Part shown: one piece after another, positions 37,322-46,147 of the stretch
How positions within the stretch are numbered: the stretch's first letter is position 1
Layout: each line of letters opens with the position of its first letter
Origin: Marinifilaceae bacterium
Lineage (GTDB): Bacteria; Bacteroidota; Bacteroidia; Bacteroidales; Marinifilaceae
DNA length: 64,000 nt
Assembly: GCA_025210485.1 (NCBI GenBank)
Contig: JAOARN010000121.1
Location: 49,317 to 113,316 of the forward strand
Direction: 5' to 3'
The notes under the pieces: model-generated
The model's database searches: none
What the model saw: only the letters and a program-made list of their open reading frames with translations
Told to the model about the DNA's origin: nothing
Program-made: the position numbers and the translations under genes

Positions 37322-40213
37322 ATGATGAGATACATATATTTTATGCTAAATATATTCAAATTAATTCTTGTCCTTGCTTTTTTAAATACTAATTTAGTTT
37401 ATGCAAATCCAGTACCTAAAAATAAAACAAAGGTATCTGATATTAAATCATTGGAAAAAGCTAATAAGTATTTTGAAGAGGAAGACTATGCTAAAGCTGC
37501 TCTTATATACGAGAGTTTAGTTAAGGCGTCTCCTAAGAATTTTGAGGTAAACTATAAATTAGGCCTATGTTATCTTGAGATTGCTTCCAAAGCTCATAAA
37601 TCTACTCTATACATAGAGAAAGCAATCCAGGCTAAAGGAAAAAAAAATGTTCCCCTTGATGTTTATCACGCACTTGCTAAATCACATCATCTGAACTATA
37701 AATTCAGAGAAGCGATAAAGATATACAATGATATTCTACAATTGATATCTCCACAAAATTACGAAATGCGAAAGCAGGTACTTCGAGATCTCGAAATATC
37801 AAATAATGCTTTAGATTTAGTAAGAATGCCAGTAAATATTTCGATTATGAATCTTGGTGACAGTATCAACTCGCAGTACTCTGAACATAGTCCTGGAGTA
37901 AATGCTGATGAGAGTATGCTAGTATTCACATCAAAAAGGAAAGGTACGGGAGGCAAATTAAACAACGACAATCAATATTTCGAAGACATTTATGTTAGTT
38001 ACTTCAAGGATGGAGCTTGGACTAGCCCCATTGGGATACAGGAGTTAAATACTGACAAAAATGATGCATCAATCACATTGTCTCCAGAAGGGAAAGAATT
38101 ATACATTTACAAAACCGTAAGCAACCAGAAAACGGGAAGAAACGGGGATATATTTGTCACCGAAAGATCGGGCAAGGACTGGACTCCGGCTAAAACTGTA
38201 GGAGTTGGGGTAAATTCACCATACAAAGAAGGACACTGTTCGAAATCTGCTGATGGAAACACTCTATACTTTAGCAGTATGAGACCAGGAGGACAAGGAG
38301 GCTCTGATATCTATGTAACAAATAAACTTCCTAATGGTAAATGGGGTAAACCTACAAATCTGGGAGATATTATCAATACAGAATATGATGAAGATGCGCC
38401 TAGTATTCACCCCGATGGAAAAACTTTATATTTCAGTTCTAATGGACATAAAACCATGGGGAAAATGGATATTTTCAGAACTGAGCTTGTTAATGGTAAG
38501 TGGACAGAACCAGAAAATGTTGGTTATCCTATAAATTCGACCAATAATGATGTATATTACACTCCAACTGCTGATGGAAAAAGGGCTTACTTTGCTTCTT
38601 TCAGAACTGGAAGTATTGGTAGAAGCGATATATTTTTGGTTAAAATGCCACATAGGAAAAAATCAGAAATATTTGTTCTGAAAGGTCGGGTGATGGATTC
38701 AAACCAAAAAGCTATTGATGGAGTTAGTATTTATCTTACCAAAAATGGAAAAACTAATGGTCCGTTCGAACCCAACAATGTTACTGGAAAATATATAGTA
38801 GTAATTGATGCAGGACAAGAGTACGATATAGAAATAGTTGCAGAAAATTATAAAACTTACAGAACCCATCTTATTGTTCCGAAAAAATACGCTAATAACG
38901 AAAATAAAAATGTTATTACCCTTCAGGATATTATACTTAAAAACAAAAATGAAGGAGAATACACTGCTAAAAAAGATATAATTGATTATGACGCCAGTAA
39001 AATTGCAACAAAATCAAACAAGAATAAACTAAGAGCTGTTAATTCTGGCGGTTTCAACACCACTACTATAAAAAGCTCAAATAAATTTAATACTACAACA
39101 GTTAAAAGTACAAATGGTTTTAACACAACAACAACAAAACCAACAACAACAAAACCAACAACAGTTAAACCAATAAATAAAACCAAACCAATTAGTGAAA
39201 ATAATACTAATAAAGTAAGTAGTATAAAAAACACTAAGACTGAACCTGAAAATCAAATAATAAAAAAACCAGAACCAAAACCATTAAGAAAAGAATCTCC
39301 TTTGAACAGAAGAAACTTGAAAGAAGAAAGCTTCAGATCGAATCGCAAACTTGATACTAGCCTTGTACCTGACAACTCCAATGAGATTCAGGAAAAATTA
39401 TACGACTTAGTTAAAAACACAGTCCTTGAACAGGTTATAGAGGAGGACAGCCTAAACTACTACATACAGGTAAGAGCATCTAGAATCCCTGTTAATCCTA
39501 ACAAATTGGGAGTGCTACGAGGAATAAAAGTATACAGATGTTCGGATGGTATTTACAGATATATCTATAAGAAATTAGATAATTATATTGAAGCAGTTGA
39601 TGTACTTGCTGATGTTGTAAGCAAAGGCTACAAGGATGCATTTATTAGAAATGAAATCACGGGCAGAATAACCACTTCATACAGAAACTATGTAACAAGA
39701 AAGAGACCTGCTCCAATCAAGAAATACACAAGACCGGGCAAATACACTATTCAGATTATATGTTTGCATTCACCTAGATCCCTAGGTTTCTTTAGAGGTT
39801 TGAAAAATAAAATGCAGGTATATATAGATAAAAATGGTATGTTCAGGTATACCTATGGTTCGTATGCTACGAAGGCGCAAGCTATTCGAGATATGAATTT
39901 AGTATTACAAAATGGATTTTGGGATGCATTTGTAACAAAAACAGATAAGTACTTTGGCATAAATCCAATAAGTAATATGTCAAGTTTGGAATATACAATC
40001 CAATTTATGGCACTGAGAGATCCTAAACCTTTATATTATTTCTCAAATTTAGGTGTGAATAATATTAAAAGATACAAAGGAAAAGATAATCTTTTCAGAT
40101 ATACTTATGGTGAATACAGAACAAAAACGACAGCTAAAAATAAGCTACCAGAAGTAAAAACAAAAGGATACTCTGACTCATTCATAAGAAAAAACAATTG
40201 GTACAAAAAATAA
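37322..40213 (+). CDS. Envelope protein with TPRs, PD40 propeller and three SPOR-like repeats
   Basis: A 963-residue exported protein. After the signal sequence (hydrophobic to about 28, VYANP) come TPRs (about 40-150) and a PD40 propeller with VNADESMLVFTSKRKG, KSADGNTLYFSSMRPGG, IHPDGKTLYFSSNGHK and PTADGKRAYFASFR (about 180-455). A regulatory-like beta domain (LKGRVMDSNQKAI) follows, then a Thr/Lys/Asn-rich linker (about 560-690) and three related C-terminal units starting YYIQVRASR, YTIQIICLHS and YTIQFMALRD. These resemble SPOR domains, which bind denuded peptidoglycan. It probably bridges outer-membrane complexes and the cell wall. The next gene starts at the base after its stop. Confidence 0.78.
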   Translation: MMRYIYFMLNIFKLILVLAFLNTNLVYANPVPKNKTKVSDIKSLEKANKYFEEEDYAKAALIYESLVKASPKNFEVNYKLGLCYLEIASKAHKSTLYIEKAIQAKGKKNVPLDVYHALAKSHHLNYKFREAIKIYNDILQLISPQNYEMRKQVLRDLEISNNALDLVRMPVNISIMNLGDSINSQYSEHSPGVNADESMLVFTSKRKGTGGKLNNDNQYFEDIYVSYFKDGAWTSPIGIQELNTDKNDASITLSPEGKELYIYKTVSNQKTGRNGDIFVTERSGKDWTPAKTVGVGVNSPYKEGHCSKSADGNTLYFSSMRPGGQGGSDIYVTNKLPNGKWGKPTNLGDIINTEYDEDAPSIHPDGKTLYFSSNGHKTMGKMDIFRTELVNGKWTEPENVGYPINSTNNDVYYTPTADGKRAYFASFRTGSIGRSDIFLVKMPHRKKSEIFVLKGRVMDSNQKAIDGVSIYLTKNGKTNGPFEPNNVTGKYIVVIDAGQEYDIEIVAENYKTYRTHLIVPKKYANNENKNVITLQDIILKNKNEGEYTAKKDIIDYDASKIATKSNKNKLRAVNSGGFNTTTIKSSNKFNTTTVKSTNGFNTTTTKPTTTKPTTVKPINKTKPISENNTNKVSSIKNTKTEPENQIIKKPEPKPLRKESPLNRRNLKEESFRSNRKLDTSLVPDNSNEIQEKLYDLVKNTVLEQVIEEDSLNYYIQVRASRIPVNPNKLGVLRGIKVYRCSDGIYRYIYKKLDNYIEAVDVLADVVSKGYKDAFIRNEITGRITTSYRNYVTRKRPAPIKKYTRPGKYTIQIICLHSPRSLGFFRGLKNKMQVYIDKNGMFRYTYGSYATKAQAIRDMNLVLQNGFWDAFVTKTDKYFGINPISNMSSLEYTIQFMALRDPKPLYYFSNLGVNNIKRYKGKDNLFRYTYGEYRTKTTAKNKLPEVKTKGYSDSFIRKNNWYKK
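39053..39172 (+). repeat. In-frame tandem repeats in the linker
   Basis: Three 33-nt units encode FNTTTxKSxNx-type repeats, followed by a 15-nt unit (ACAACAACAAAACCA) at 39128-39142 and 39143-39157, exact, with a third partial copy to 39172. All are multiples of 3, so copy number can vary without frameshift. Confidence 0.7.
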
Positions 40214-40738
40214 ATGAACAGATTAATTTCAGATAATATACATCTAAGAGCAATTGAACCAGAGGACTTACAGCTTCTTTACGATTGGGAAAACAACACA
40301 GAAATATGGGAACTTGGAAATACGACACAGCCATTTTCAATATACACCTTGAAAAGATATTTAGAGACTTGTCATCTCGATATTTTTGAAAACAAACAGC
40401 TTAGAATGGTAATTCAAACCAATAAAACAAAAAGACCTGTTGGGCTGATTGATTTATTTGATTTTGATCCTTTCAATTCAAGAGTCGGCATTGGAATTTT
40501 AATAAATGAAAACAAAGACCGAAAGCAAGGATTTGCAGGTGAAGCTTTATCTCTAGTGTGTACTTATATATCTGAAATACTATTAATAAACCAAGCGTAT
40601 TGTAATATAAGTGAAGACAATAAAGCTAGTATTCAATTGTTCGAGAAATTTGGATTTGAACAAAACGGTGTAAAAAAACAATGGACAAAAAGAAGAAACA
40701 AATATATTGATGAACTTTTCTTTCAAAAAATATTCTGA
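40214..40738 (+). CDS. GNAT-family N-acetyltransferase (RimJ/SpeG-like)
   Basis: A 174-residue acetyltransferase. NIHLRAIEPEDLQLLYDWENN opens the fold, and the acetyl-CoA loop region reads NKDRKQGFAGEALSLVCTY (about 106-124), followed by NISEDNKASIQLFEKFGFEQNG. It resembles the RimJ/RimL/SpeG branch. It begins at the base following the stop of the SPOR/PD40 gene, so it shares that transcript. The substrate (ribosomal protein, polyamine or antibiotic) is not known. Confidence 0.85.
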   Translation: MNRLISDNIHLRAIEPEDLQLLYDWENNTEIWELGNTTQPFSIYTLKRYLETCHLDIFENKQLRMVIQTNKTKRPVGLIDLFDFDPFNSRVGIGILINENKDRKQGFAGEALSLVCTYISEILLINQAYCNISEDNKASIQLFEKFGFEQNGVKKQWTKRRNKYIDELFFQKIF

Positions 40739-40802
40739 CACCTAATGCCGATAAAAAATCTGCATTAGATATTTTCTTTTAACTTGCATAAGGATAGTTT
40801 AC

Positions 40803-40840
40803 AAAAAAGTCTGAATTTCAATAATTCAGACTTTTTTTTT
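40803..40840. terminator. Bidirectional terminator between the acetyltransferase and C1 peptidase genes
   Basis: Stem GTCTGAATT (40809-40817) with AATTCAGAC (40823-40831), 5-nt loop, flanked by A6 and T9. Confidence 0.9.
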
Positions 40841-40857
40841 ATTTATACTAATCAATT

Positions 40858-42027
40858 CTATAAATTTAATTTCTTTCTTAATTTAGCTGGTATAGCATCT
40901 TTATGAATCATAATAGCTACAGTTTTTAATCTAACATAAGCTTCACTCATATTAAGATAACCTCCATTTTTATTACTATCATCAGCCCATGAATTTTTAG
41001 TCTTATAATACATTTTACCATTTTGATCCTTTACAAGACCAGTAATATGCATAAGGTGATCATCAGTAGTTTTGTAATTATCAAAAGTAATTTGTCTTAA
41101 GTTTTGATCAACTTCAACTTCTTCATTATTAGCAGATTTCTTTTTTGATTTTTTTGAAGATGATTTATCCCACTTATTAATTTCAGAATTAGACATATCT
41201 ATAGCTTCCGCCTTTGGAAGATAAGCAATAGCCTTTCTGTGTTTAAATCCTTTTTCACTTACATCTCCATCCCAACATACACTGTAACCATTCTTAAGTG
41301 CATTGTTCATAACATCCATCAACTCATCGATTGGTACATTATAATATAAATCACCAGACCAGTTATCTGGAATTTCAAGATTGAATTGAGTATAAAATGG
41401 ATGATGATTATATGATGTTAGTTCAACATATTGGCTAGGATCAAATTTCATTTCCTTTTGGAATGCCTTTGGGGTATATTCCTTTCCATTATACTTGAAT
41501 TTCTCAGGACGAACTCCCATATATGTATCAAAAACTCCATTTACAGATGCATCCCAAACTGGAGTAATCTCTTTATTTGGATTTTTAACAATCTCATCCA
41601 ACATTGATTTGGTAGATTTCACCATTTCTCTGTGGATATGGATTTTTCTGTTATACATTTTTCCTAAATAAGCTTGCTCTGGAACAAAACCATATTTTTT
41701 GATTTCATTTAGAACATCATGAGCTTGTCCTCCTTCGCTAAAATTTCCTTTCCCGTGAACTCTGAAATATTTTTTTGCTTTACTTGAATATGCATTTCTA
41801 ACAACATACATTTCAGACAAATCCAATTCTGGAGCACCCATTCTCATCAATTCAGTTTCAATAAAGGATACTGTTGCAAAAGCCCAGCATGTTCCAGTAC
41901 TTTGTTGGTCTTTAACAGATGTTGTTTTCACATCATAAACATCTGTGAATTTTAAATCCTGCTTTTCTTGAGCAAAAGAAAAATTTGCGGCAAGCATAAA
42001 GCAAACGATAAAAATTAAATTTCTCAT
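40858..42027 (-). CDS. Secreted C1-family cysteine peptidase (bleomycin-hydrolase-like)
   Basis: A papain-fold peptidase of 389 residues with a signal peptide (about 1-19, FSFA then QEK). The catalytic triad is visible: Cys47 in QQSTGTCWAF, His in DDHLMHITG and Asn in KNSWADDS. The layout follows the C1B/aminopeptidase C (bleomycin hydrolase) branch, whose members are usually cytosolic; here export is clear. A Lys/Ser-rich, low-complexity loop (SSSKKSKKKSANN) sits before the catalytic His. It lies 60 bp downstream of the YjbR gene and may be cotranscribed with it. Confidence 0.88.
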   Translation of the reverse strand: MRNLIFIVCFMLAANFSFAQEKQDLKFTDVYDVKTTSVKDQQSTGTCWAFATVSFIETELMRMGAPELDLSEMYVVRNAYSSKAKKYFRVHGKGNFSEGGQAHDVLNEIKKYGFVPEQAYLGKMYNRKIHIHREMVKSTKSMLDEIVKNPNKEITPVWDASVNGVFDTYMGVRPEKFKYNGKEYTPKAFQKEMKFDPSQYVELTSYNHHPFYTQFNLEIPDNWSGDLYYNVPIDELMDVMNNALKNGYSVCWDGDVSEKGFKHRKAIAYLPKAEAIDMSNSEINKWDKSSSKKSKKKSANNEEVEVDQNLRQITFDNYKTTDDHLMHITGLVKDQNGKMYYKTKNSWADDSNKNGGYLNMSEAYVRLKTVAIMIHKDAIPAKLRKKLNL

Positions 42028-42087
42028 GGTATTTTAAGATTTATTATATGATAGAATCATATATGATTTGGTTATTTTCAAAGTATT

Positions 42088-42438
42088 TTATTCCCTTATC
42101 TTGGCTTGTAATTTTTTAGATAATTTAGAAACCACCAGTTCATACGAATCATCGATCCATCCCTTCAATATTGTGTCTGAAATACTTCCATCTACAATCA
42201 CTGTATTCCAATGTTTTTTACTCATGTGGAAACCAGGAATAACACCCGCATATTGCTCTCGTAACAAAATAGCTTTTTCGGGATCGCACTTAATATTAAA
42301 TCTAAATTCTCCTTCAATATTAGTCAATAAGAATATCTTATCCAAAACTTTAAACACTAAGGTTTCTTGATCAAATGGAAATGATTCTGTGCATTCCTTT
42401 TTACTCAGACAATATTCTCGTAATTGCTCTATATTCAT
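42088..42438 (-). CDS. MmcQ/YjbR-family protein
   Basis: A 116-residue protein of the MmcQ/YjbR family, with a CyaY-like fold. Family features: LREYCLSKKECTESFPFD, then FRFNIKCDPEKAILLRE, GFHMSKKHWNTVIVDG and a C-terminal LVVSKLSKKLQAKI. E. coli YjbR has been proposed to bind DNA, but no firm role is established. It may share a transcript with the downstream peptidase. Confidence 0.88.
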   Translation of the reverse strand: MNIEQLREYCLSKKECTESFPFDQETLVFKVLDKIFLLTNIEGEFRFNIKCDPEKAILLREQYAGVIPGFHMSKKHWNTVIVDGSISDTILKGWIDDSYELVVSKLSKKLQAKIRE

Positions 42439-42666
42439 ATCTTTAGAAAAATTAAAGTAAACTTATTTATTTTTTATAATATCTAAAACTACAATATTTT
42501 TTGTACTAATGTTTGTCTTTCCTACGAAAGCTTAGATTCCTCATAAATATACTTTAATTTAACATCTAACCAAAACTACAAAGCGATACAACAAGTCGCT
42601 CTGCTTATGATTTATCAAGCATTATTAACCTTAATATTTTTTTCGTCCATAGATTGAACAGATTTA

Positions 42667-43041
42667 TTAATAATTGTAGACTAATCGTTTGTATTGTAAG
42701 CTTTGAGTTCCAAAATTAATTAACAATGATTTATTTAATTTTGATGCTTTTAGGTAATTGATTACTTGTGCCTCTTCTATTCCAGATAGTTTCTGCAAGG
42801 CTTTTAATTCTACTATAATAGAGTTGTAGCAAATAAAATCGGCTCTATAGTAGGTAGTCATTTGTTCTCCTTTATAATAGACAGGTAGCTTTACTTCACG
42901 CTGATAAGGGATAGCTTGATGTCTAAATTCGCGTTCCAAGGCCTCTTGGTACACTGCCTCTAAAAAGCCACAACCTAGTTCTTGATGCACTTGCATAGCT
43001 GCTCCTATTATAGCATAGGTTTCTTTGTCTCTGTGATTCAT
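42667..43041 (-). CDS. GxxExxY protein
   Basis: A 124-residue protein with the defining motif [13 protein letters not shown] (G-x-x-E-x-x-Y), followed by [29 protein letters not shown] and a C-terminal [14 protein letters not shown]. The D-(x)n-E-x-K pattern (ADFI...VELKA) is that of the PD-(D/E)xK nuclease fold, so it may be a small nuclease-like protein; activity is unknown. Its 5' end lies 16 bp from an unusual repeat block (43058-43350). Confidence 0.9.
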   Translation of the reverse strand: MNHRDKETYAIIGAAMQVHQELGCGFLEAVYQEALEREFRHQAIPYQREVKLPVYYKGEQMTTYYRADFICYNSIIVELKALQKLSGIEEAQVINYLKASKLNKSLLINFGTQSLQYKRLVYNY

Positions 43042-43057
43042 ATTTTTAATTTATTAT

Positions 43058-43350
43058 CCGCAGATTACGCAGATTACGCAGATTTTTCTCTACCTAATTC
43101 AACATAATATGCATATATTATTAAAATAAGTATACTCTCTTCTTCAACCAACTATAAGTTACAAAAAACATTATTGTTAAATGCCACAAATCTCCTCTTT
43201 ATTAAAAAAAATGAATAGAACATGCACAAACACAAAAAAATCACAAAGATATTTCTCTGCGTAAATCTGCGTAATCTGCCGATATCTCAGTACATCTGCG
43301 TAATCTGCGGATATATCGGTACATCTGCGGATATCTTAGTAATCTGCGTA
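43058..43350. repeat. Inverted clusters of a TCTGCGTAA-type repeat upstream of the GxxExxY gene
   Basis: Left block (43058-43087): three GCAGATT words spaced 10 nt apart. Right block (43256-43350): seven words of the form (A/C)TCTGC(G), several as ATCTGCGTA or ATCTGCGGATAT, in the opposite orientation. The 170 bp between are unique AT-rich DNA. The two blocks can pair as inverted repeats (GATTACGCAGATT with AATCTGCGTAAATC-like copies). There are no regular spacers, so it is not CRISPR. Confidence 0.7.
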
Positions 43351-43454
43351 TATTATTTATTTAACTACGAACTAAATATAAAGTCAACTTAAATTTTAGG
43401 TTGGTTTAATTCAATAAATGATATTACATTTACATAACAAAATCAAATATAATT

Positions 43455-44738
43455 ATGTATAATATATCAGACATCTACTCTTTATTTGAAAAATCAAATG
43501 GAGTATGCACAGACACTAGGTTAATAAAAGGAGGAGAACTTTTTTTTGGTTTAAAAGGAGATAATTTTGATGGTAGTAAATATGCAAAACAAGCTATTGA
43601 AAAAGGCTGTAAATACGCCATTGTAGATAATCAGGAATATGCAAACAACGAAAAAATATTCTTTGTTGAAGATAGTTTAAAATGCTTACAAGAATTATCA
43701 AATTATCACAGAAAAGAACTAGGCACAAAAATAATTTCTATAACAGGCACAAATGGTAAAACAACCACTAAGGAATTATTAGCTTCTGTCCTACAAGAAA
43801 AATTCTCAATAGTATATACAATAGGTAATTTAAACAATCATATTGGAGTACCCTTAAGTCTGTTAAATATAAAAAAAGACACTGAAATTGCTGTTATAGA
43901 AATGGGTGCAAATCACCCAGGAGAAATTGATTTTTTATGCAAGATAGCCCAACCTGACTACGGTTTGATTACCAATATAGGAAAAGCACACCTAGAGGGA
44001 TTTGGCAGTTTTGAGGGAGTGATACAAACAAAAACGGAAATGTACAGATACTTGAAAGACAAAAATGCAAAGGCATTTGTAAATCAAGAAAACGAAATAT
44101 TAAATTCGAATATCCCTGAAAATTTAGAGATTATAAAATACAACGATTTCGATTGTAAATTAAGAATACTTCAGGCTTCTCCTTTTGTAGTTGTTGAAAT
44201 ATCTGATAAACTAGGTAAACTATACATTAAAACAAAACTGATAGGCGCTTATAATTTTGAAAATATAGCTGCTGCAATTTCTGTAGGTAAATATTTTGGA
44301 GTAGATAATCTAAAGATAAAATCGGCACTAGAAAAATATCAACCTAATAACAATAGATCACAACTTAAAAAGACAGAACGAAATATTCTATACCTAGATG
44401 CATACAATGCAAACCCATCTAGTATGAAGGAAGCCTTAAATAATTTCTCAAACTTGAACAGTCCTAATAAAACGATTATTTTGGGTGATATGCGAGAACT
44501 AGGTTCTTATTCACAAGCAGAGCATTTGAAAATAATAAATCAATTACAGAATTTCGATATAAATAGAATTATACTTGTCGGAGAAGAATTTGGCAAACAT
44601 AAAACAGAAAAAATAGAATTCTTTAAATCTTGCGAAGAACTTCTTGAATCAAAAATATTAAATGATATATCCAATAACCATATACTAATAAAAGGTTCGA
44701 GAGGCATAAAACTCGAAAGATTAGAAGAACAGCTATAA
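43455..44738 (+). CDS. murF: UDP-N-acetylmuramoyl-tripeptide--D-alanyl-D-alanine ligase
   Basis: The last cytoplasmic peptide-adding step of peptidoglycan precursor synthesis: joins D-Ala-D-Ala to the UDP-MurNAc tripeptide with ATP. Seen: N-terminal substrate domain (GVCTDTRLIKGGELFFGLKG), ATP loop SITGTNGKTTTKELLAS (about 95-111), MGANHPGEIDFL, LITNIGKAHLEGFGSFEGV, and the C-terminal LDAYNANPSSMKEAL and ILGDMRELG. Its 427 residues fit MurF, and DAYNANP distinguishes it from other Mur ligases. It stands alone here, outside a dcw cluster. Confidence 0.96.
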   Translation: MYNISDIYSLFEKSNGVCTDTRLIKGGELFFGLKGDNFDGSKYAKQAIEKGCKYAIVDNQEYANNEKIFFVEDSLKCLQELSNYHRKELGTKIISITGTNGKTTTKELLASVLQEKFSIVYTIGNLNNHIGVPLSLLNIKKDTEIAVIEMGANHPGEIDFLCKIAQPDYGLITNIGKAHLEGFGSFEGVIQTKTEMYRYLKDKNAKAFVNQENEILNSNIPENLEIIKYNDFDCKLRILQASPFVVVEISDKLGKLYIKTKLIGAYNFENIAAAISVGKYFGVDNLKIKSALEKYQPNNNRSQLKKTERNILYLDAYNANPSSMKEALNNFSNLNSPNKTIILGDMRELGSYSQAEHLKIINQLQNFDINRIILVGEEFGKHKTEKIEFFKSCEELLESKILNDISNNHILIKGSRGIKLERLEEQL

Positions 44739-44740
44739 AC

Positions 44741-44783
44741 AAAAAAGCAGATAAATGAATAAAAATCATTTATCTGCTTTTTT
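44741..44783. terminator. Bidirectional terminator between murF and the LptF/G gene
   Basis: Stem GCAGATAAATGA (44747-44758) with TCATTTATCTGC (44766-44777), 7-nt loop, flanked by A6 and T6. Confidence 0.9.
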
Positions 44784-44803
44784 CTGTTAATAAACTAACA
44801 GTT

Positions 44804-45886
44804 TTATTTTGGAGCCACCCGATACAAGAAGCCAGCAATAAAGGCAAATATTATATTCGGTAGCCATACAGCTAACATCGGACTCATACTTCCATTGGTT
44901 GCGAAAACAACGGTTATCTGCATAAACAATATAAATGAAAAACTCAACAGCAAGCCAAGTCCAAGATGCAAACCTATACCTCCTCTAATTTTTCTTGAAG
45001 CAAGTGAGACACCAATAAGAGTAAGGATAAATGCTGAAAAGGCATTCGAGAATCTTTTGTATTTTTCGATTTTATATGCATTTATATTCGAATCACCCCT
45101 CATGGTCTGTTGTTCAATATAATCATTTAATTGAGGAAGAGTCATTGCCTCAACAACATATTTTTTTGATCCAAATTCCTTTGGTAAAAAATTCAGGGTA
45201 GTGTCCTTAGCTTTTCCCTTTTCAAATGTTTCGTTACCCTCAATATCGATATTTCGAATGAAATAGTCATTTATTTTCCATTTATTTTTATCCGAATTCC
45301 AAACTATTCTTCTAGAAGTAAGCTTTGATACCAATCGTTTACCTTCAAACTTTTCGATACTAAATTTATAACCAACCTTGTTTGAATTTTCCCAATTTCT
45401 CATATATATATACTCACCCGGTTTGATTTGCCTGTGAATATTTTTCTCCTTGTTTACAAATTTGTTTTTTATATACTTCATCGTAAACTCGATTCTCTTT
45501 TTATTTGCTGGTGGAATTATATAATTACTAAGAGCAAATGACATAGAACCAATAATTAATGCTGAAATAAAATAAGGAAATAACATTCTTCTAAAGCTGA
45601 TTCCACTACTCAATATTGCGATAATTTCGGAATTGTAAGCCATTTTCGAAGTAAAGAATATCACTGCAATAAATGTAAACAAAGCACTAAATAAATTGGC
45701 GAAGTATGGAATAAAATTTAGGTAATAATCAAAAATAACAGCCGAAAATGGCGCATCCTTTTCGATAAACTCATCTATATGTTCCGAAAAGTCAAATACA
45801 ACCGAGATAGTTATGATTAAAAGTATTGCAAAAAAGAAAGTGCCTAGAAATTTTCGTATTATATATAGATCTAATTTTTTAATCAT
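44804..45886 (-). CDS. LptF/LptG-family permease (lipopolysaccharide transport)
   Basis: An inner-membrane permease subunit of the Lpt machine that extracts lipopolysaccharide. The 360 residues have the YjgP/YjgQ layout: start LDLYIIRKFLGTFFFAI, three transmembrane segments, a periplasmic beta-domain (about 135-265) and three more segments with FSNAFSAFILTLIGVSLASRKIRGG. Bacteroidota usually have LptG next to tgt, and tgt is the next gene here, so LptG is the likelier assignment. A 14-bp hairpin lies in the 261-bp gap from tgt, so cotranscription is uncertain. Confidence 0.88.
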   Translation of the reverse strand: MIKKLDLYIIRKFLGTFFFAILLIITISVVFDFSEHIDEFIEKDAPFSAVIFDYYLNFIPYFANLFSALFTFIAVIFFTSKMAYNSEIIAILSSGISFRRMLFPYFISALIIGSMSFALSNYIIPPANKKRIEFTMKYIKNKFVNKEKNIHRQIKPGEYIYMRNWENSNKVGYKFSIEKFEGKRLVSKLTSRRIVWNSDKNKWKINDYFIRNIDIEGNETFEKGKAKDTTLNFLPKEFGSKKYVVEAMTLPQLNDYIEQQTMRGDSNINAYKIEKYKRFSNAFSAFILTLIGVSLASRKIRGGIGLHLGLGLLLSFSFILFMQITVVFATNGSMSPMLAVWLPNIIFAFIAGFLYRVAPK

Positions 45887-46091
45887 AACAAATATTTATT
45901 AATTATCTTCAGTTCATTTTTTTTGGATTGACTAAAGTAATGAAATTATGTCAATGTAAGACTTGTATGAAATAATTTATATTAAATACTTATAAAAATA
46001 TTGGTTAATTATATTTTTTTAAGAATTAATATCTTATTTGAATTATTCTTCTGCTTGGGATAAATAATAGCAAAATTGTAGAATATAATAT

Positions 46092-46126
46092 TATGTGTGA
46101 AATTTCAAATTAAAATTTCACACATA
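46092..46126 (-). terminator. 14-bp hairpin downstream of tgt
   Basis: Perfect arms (46092-46105 and 46113-46126, 7-nt loop), 22 nt past the tgt stop. The core has only TGTGTGAAATTT and no clean U run on the minus strand, so termination may be partial. Confidence 0.55.
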
Positions 46127-46147
46127 AAAGATCTCTTTTAGTTGAAA

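Noticed and set aside
43058..43350. CRISPR-like array of short repeats
   Set aside because: Repeat words are 7-16 nt, spacing is irregular, orientation changes between blocks, and there are no unique 30-40 nt spacers or cas genes.
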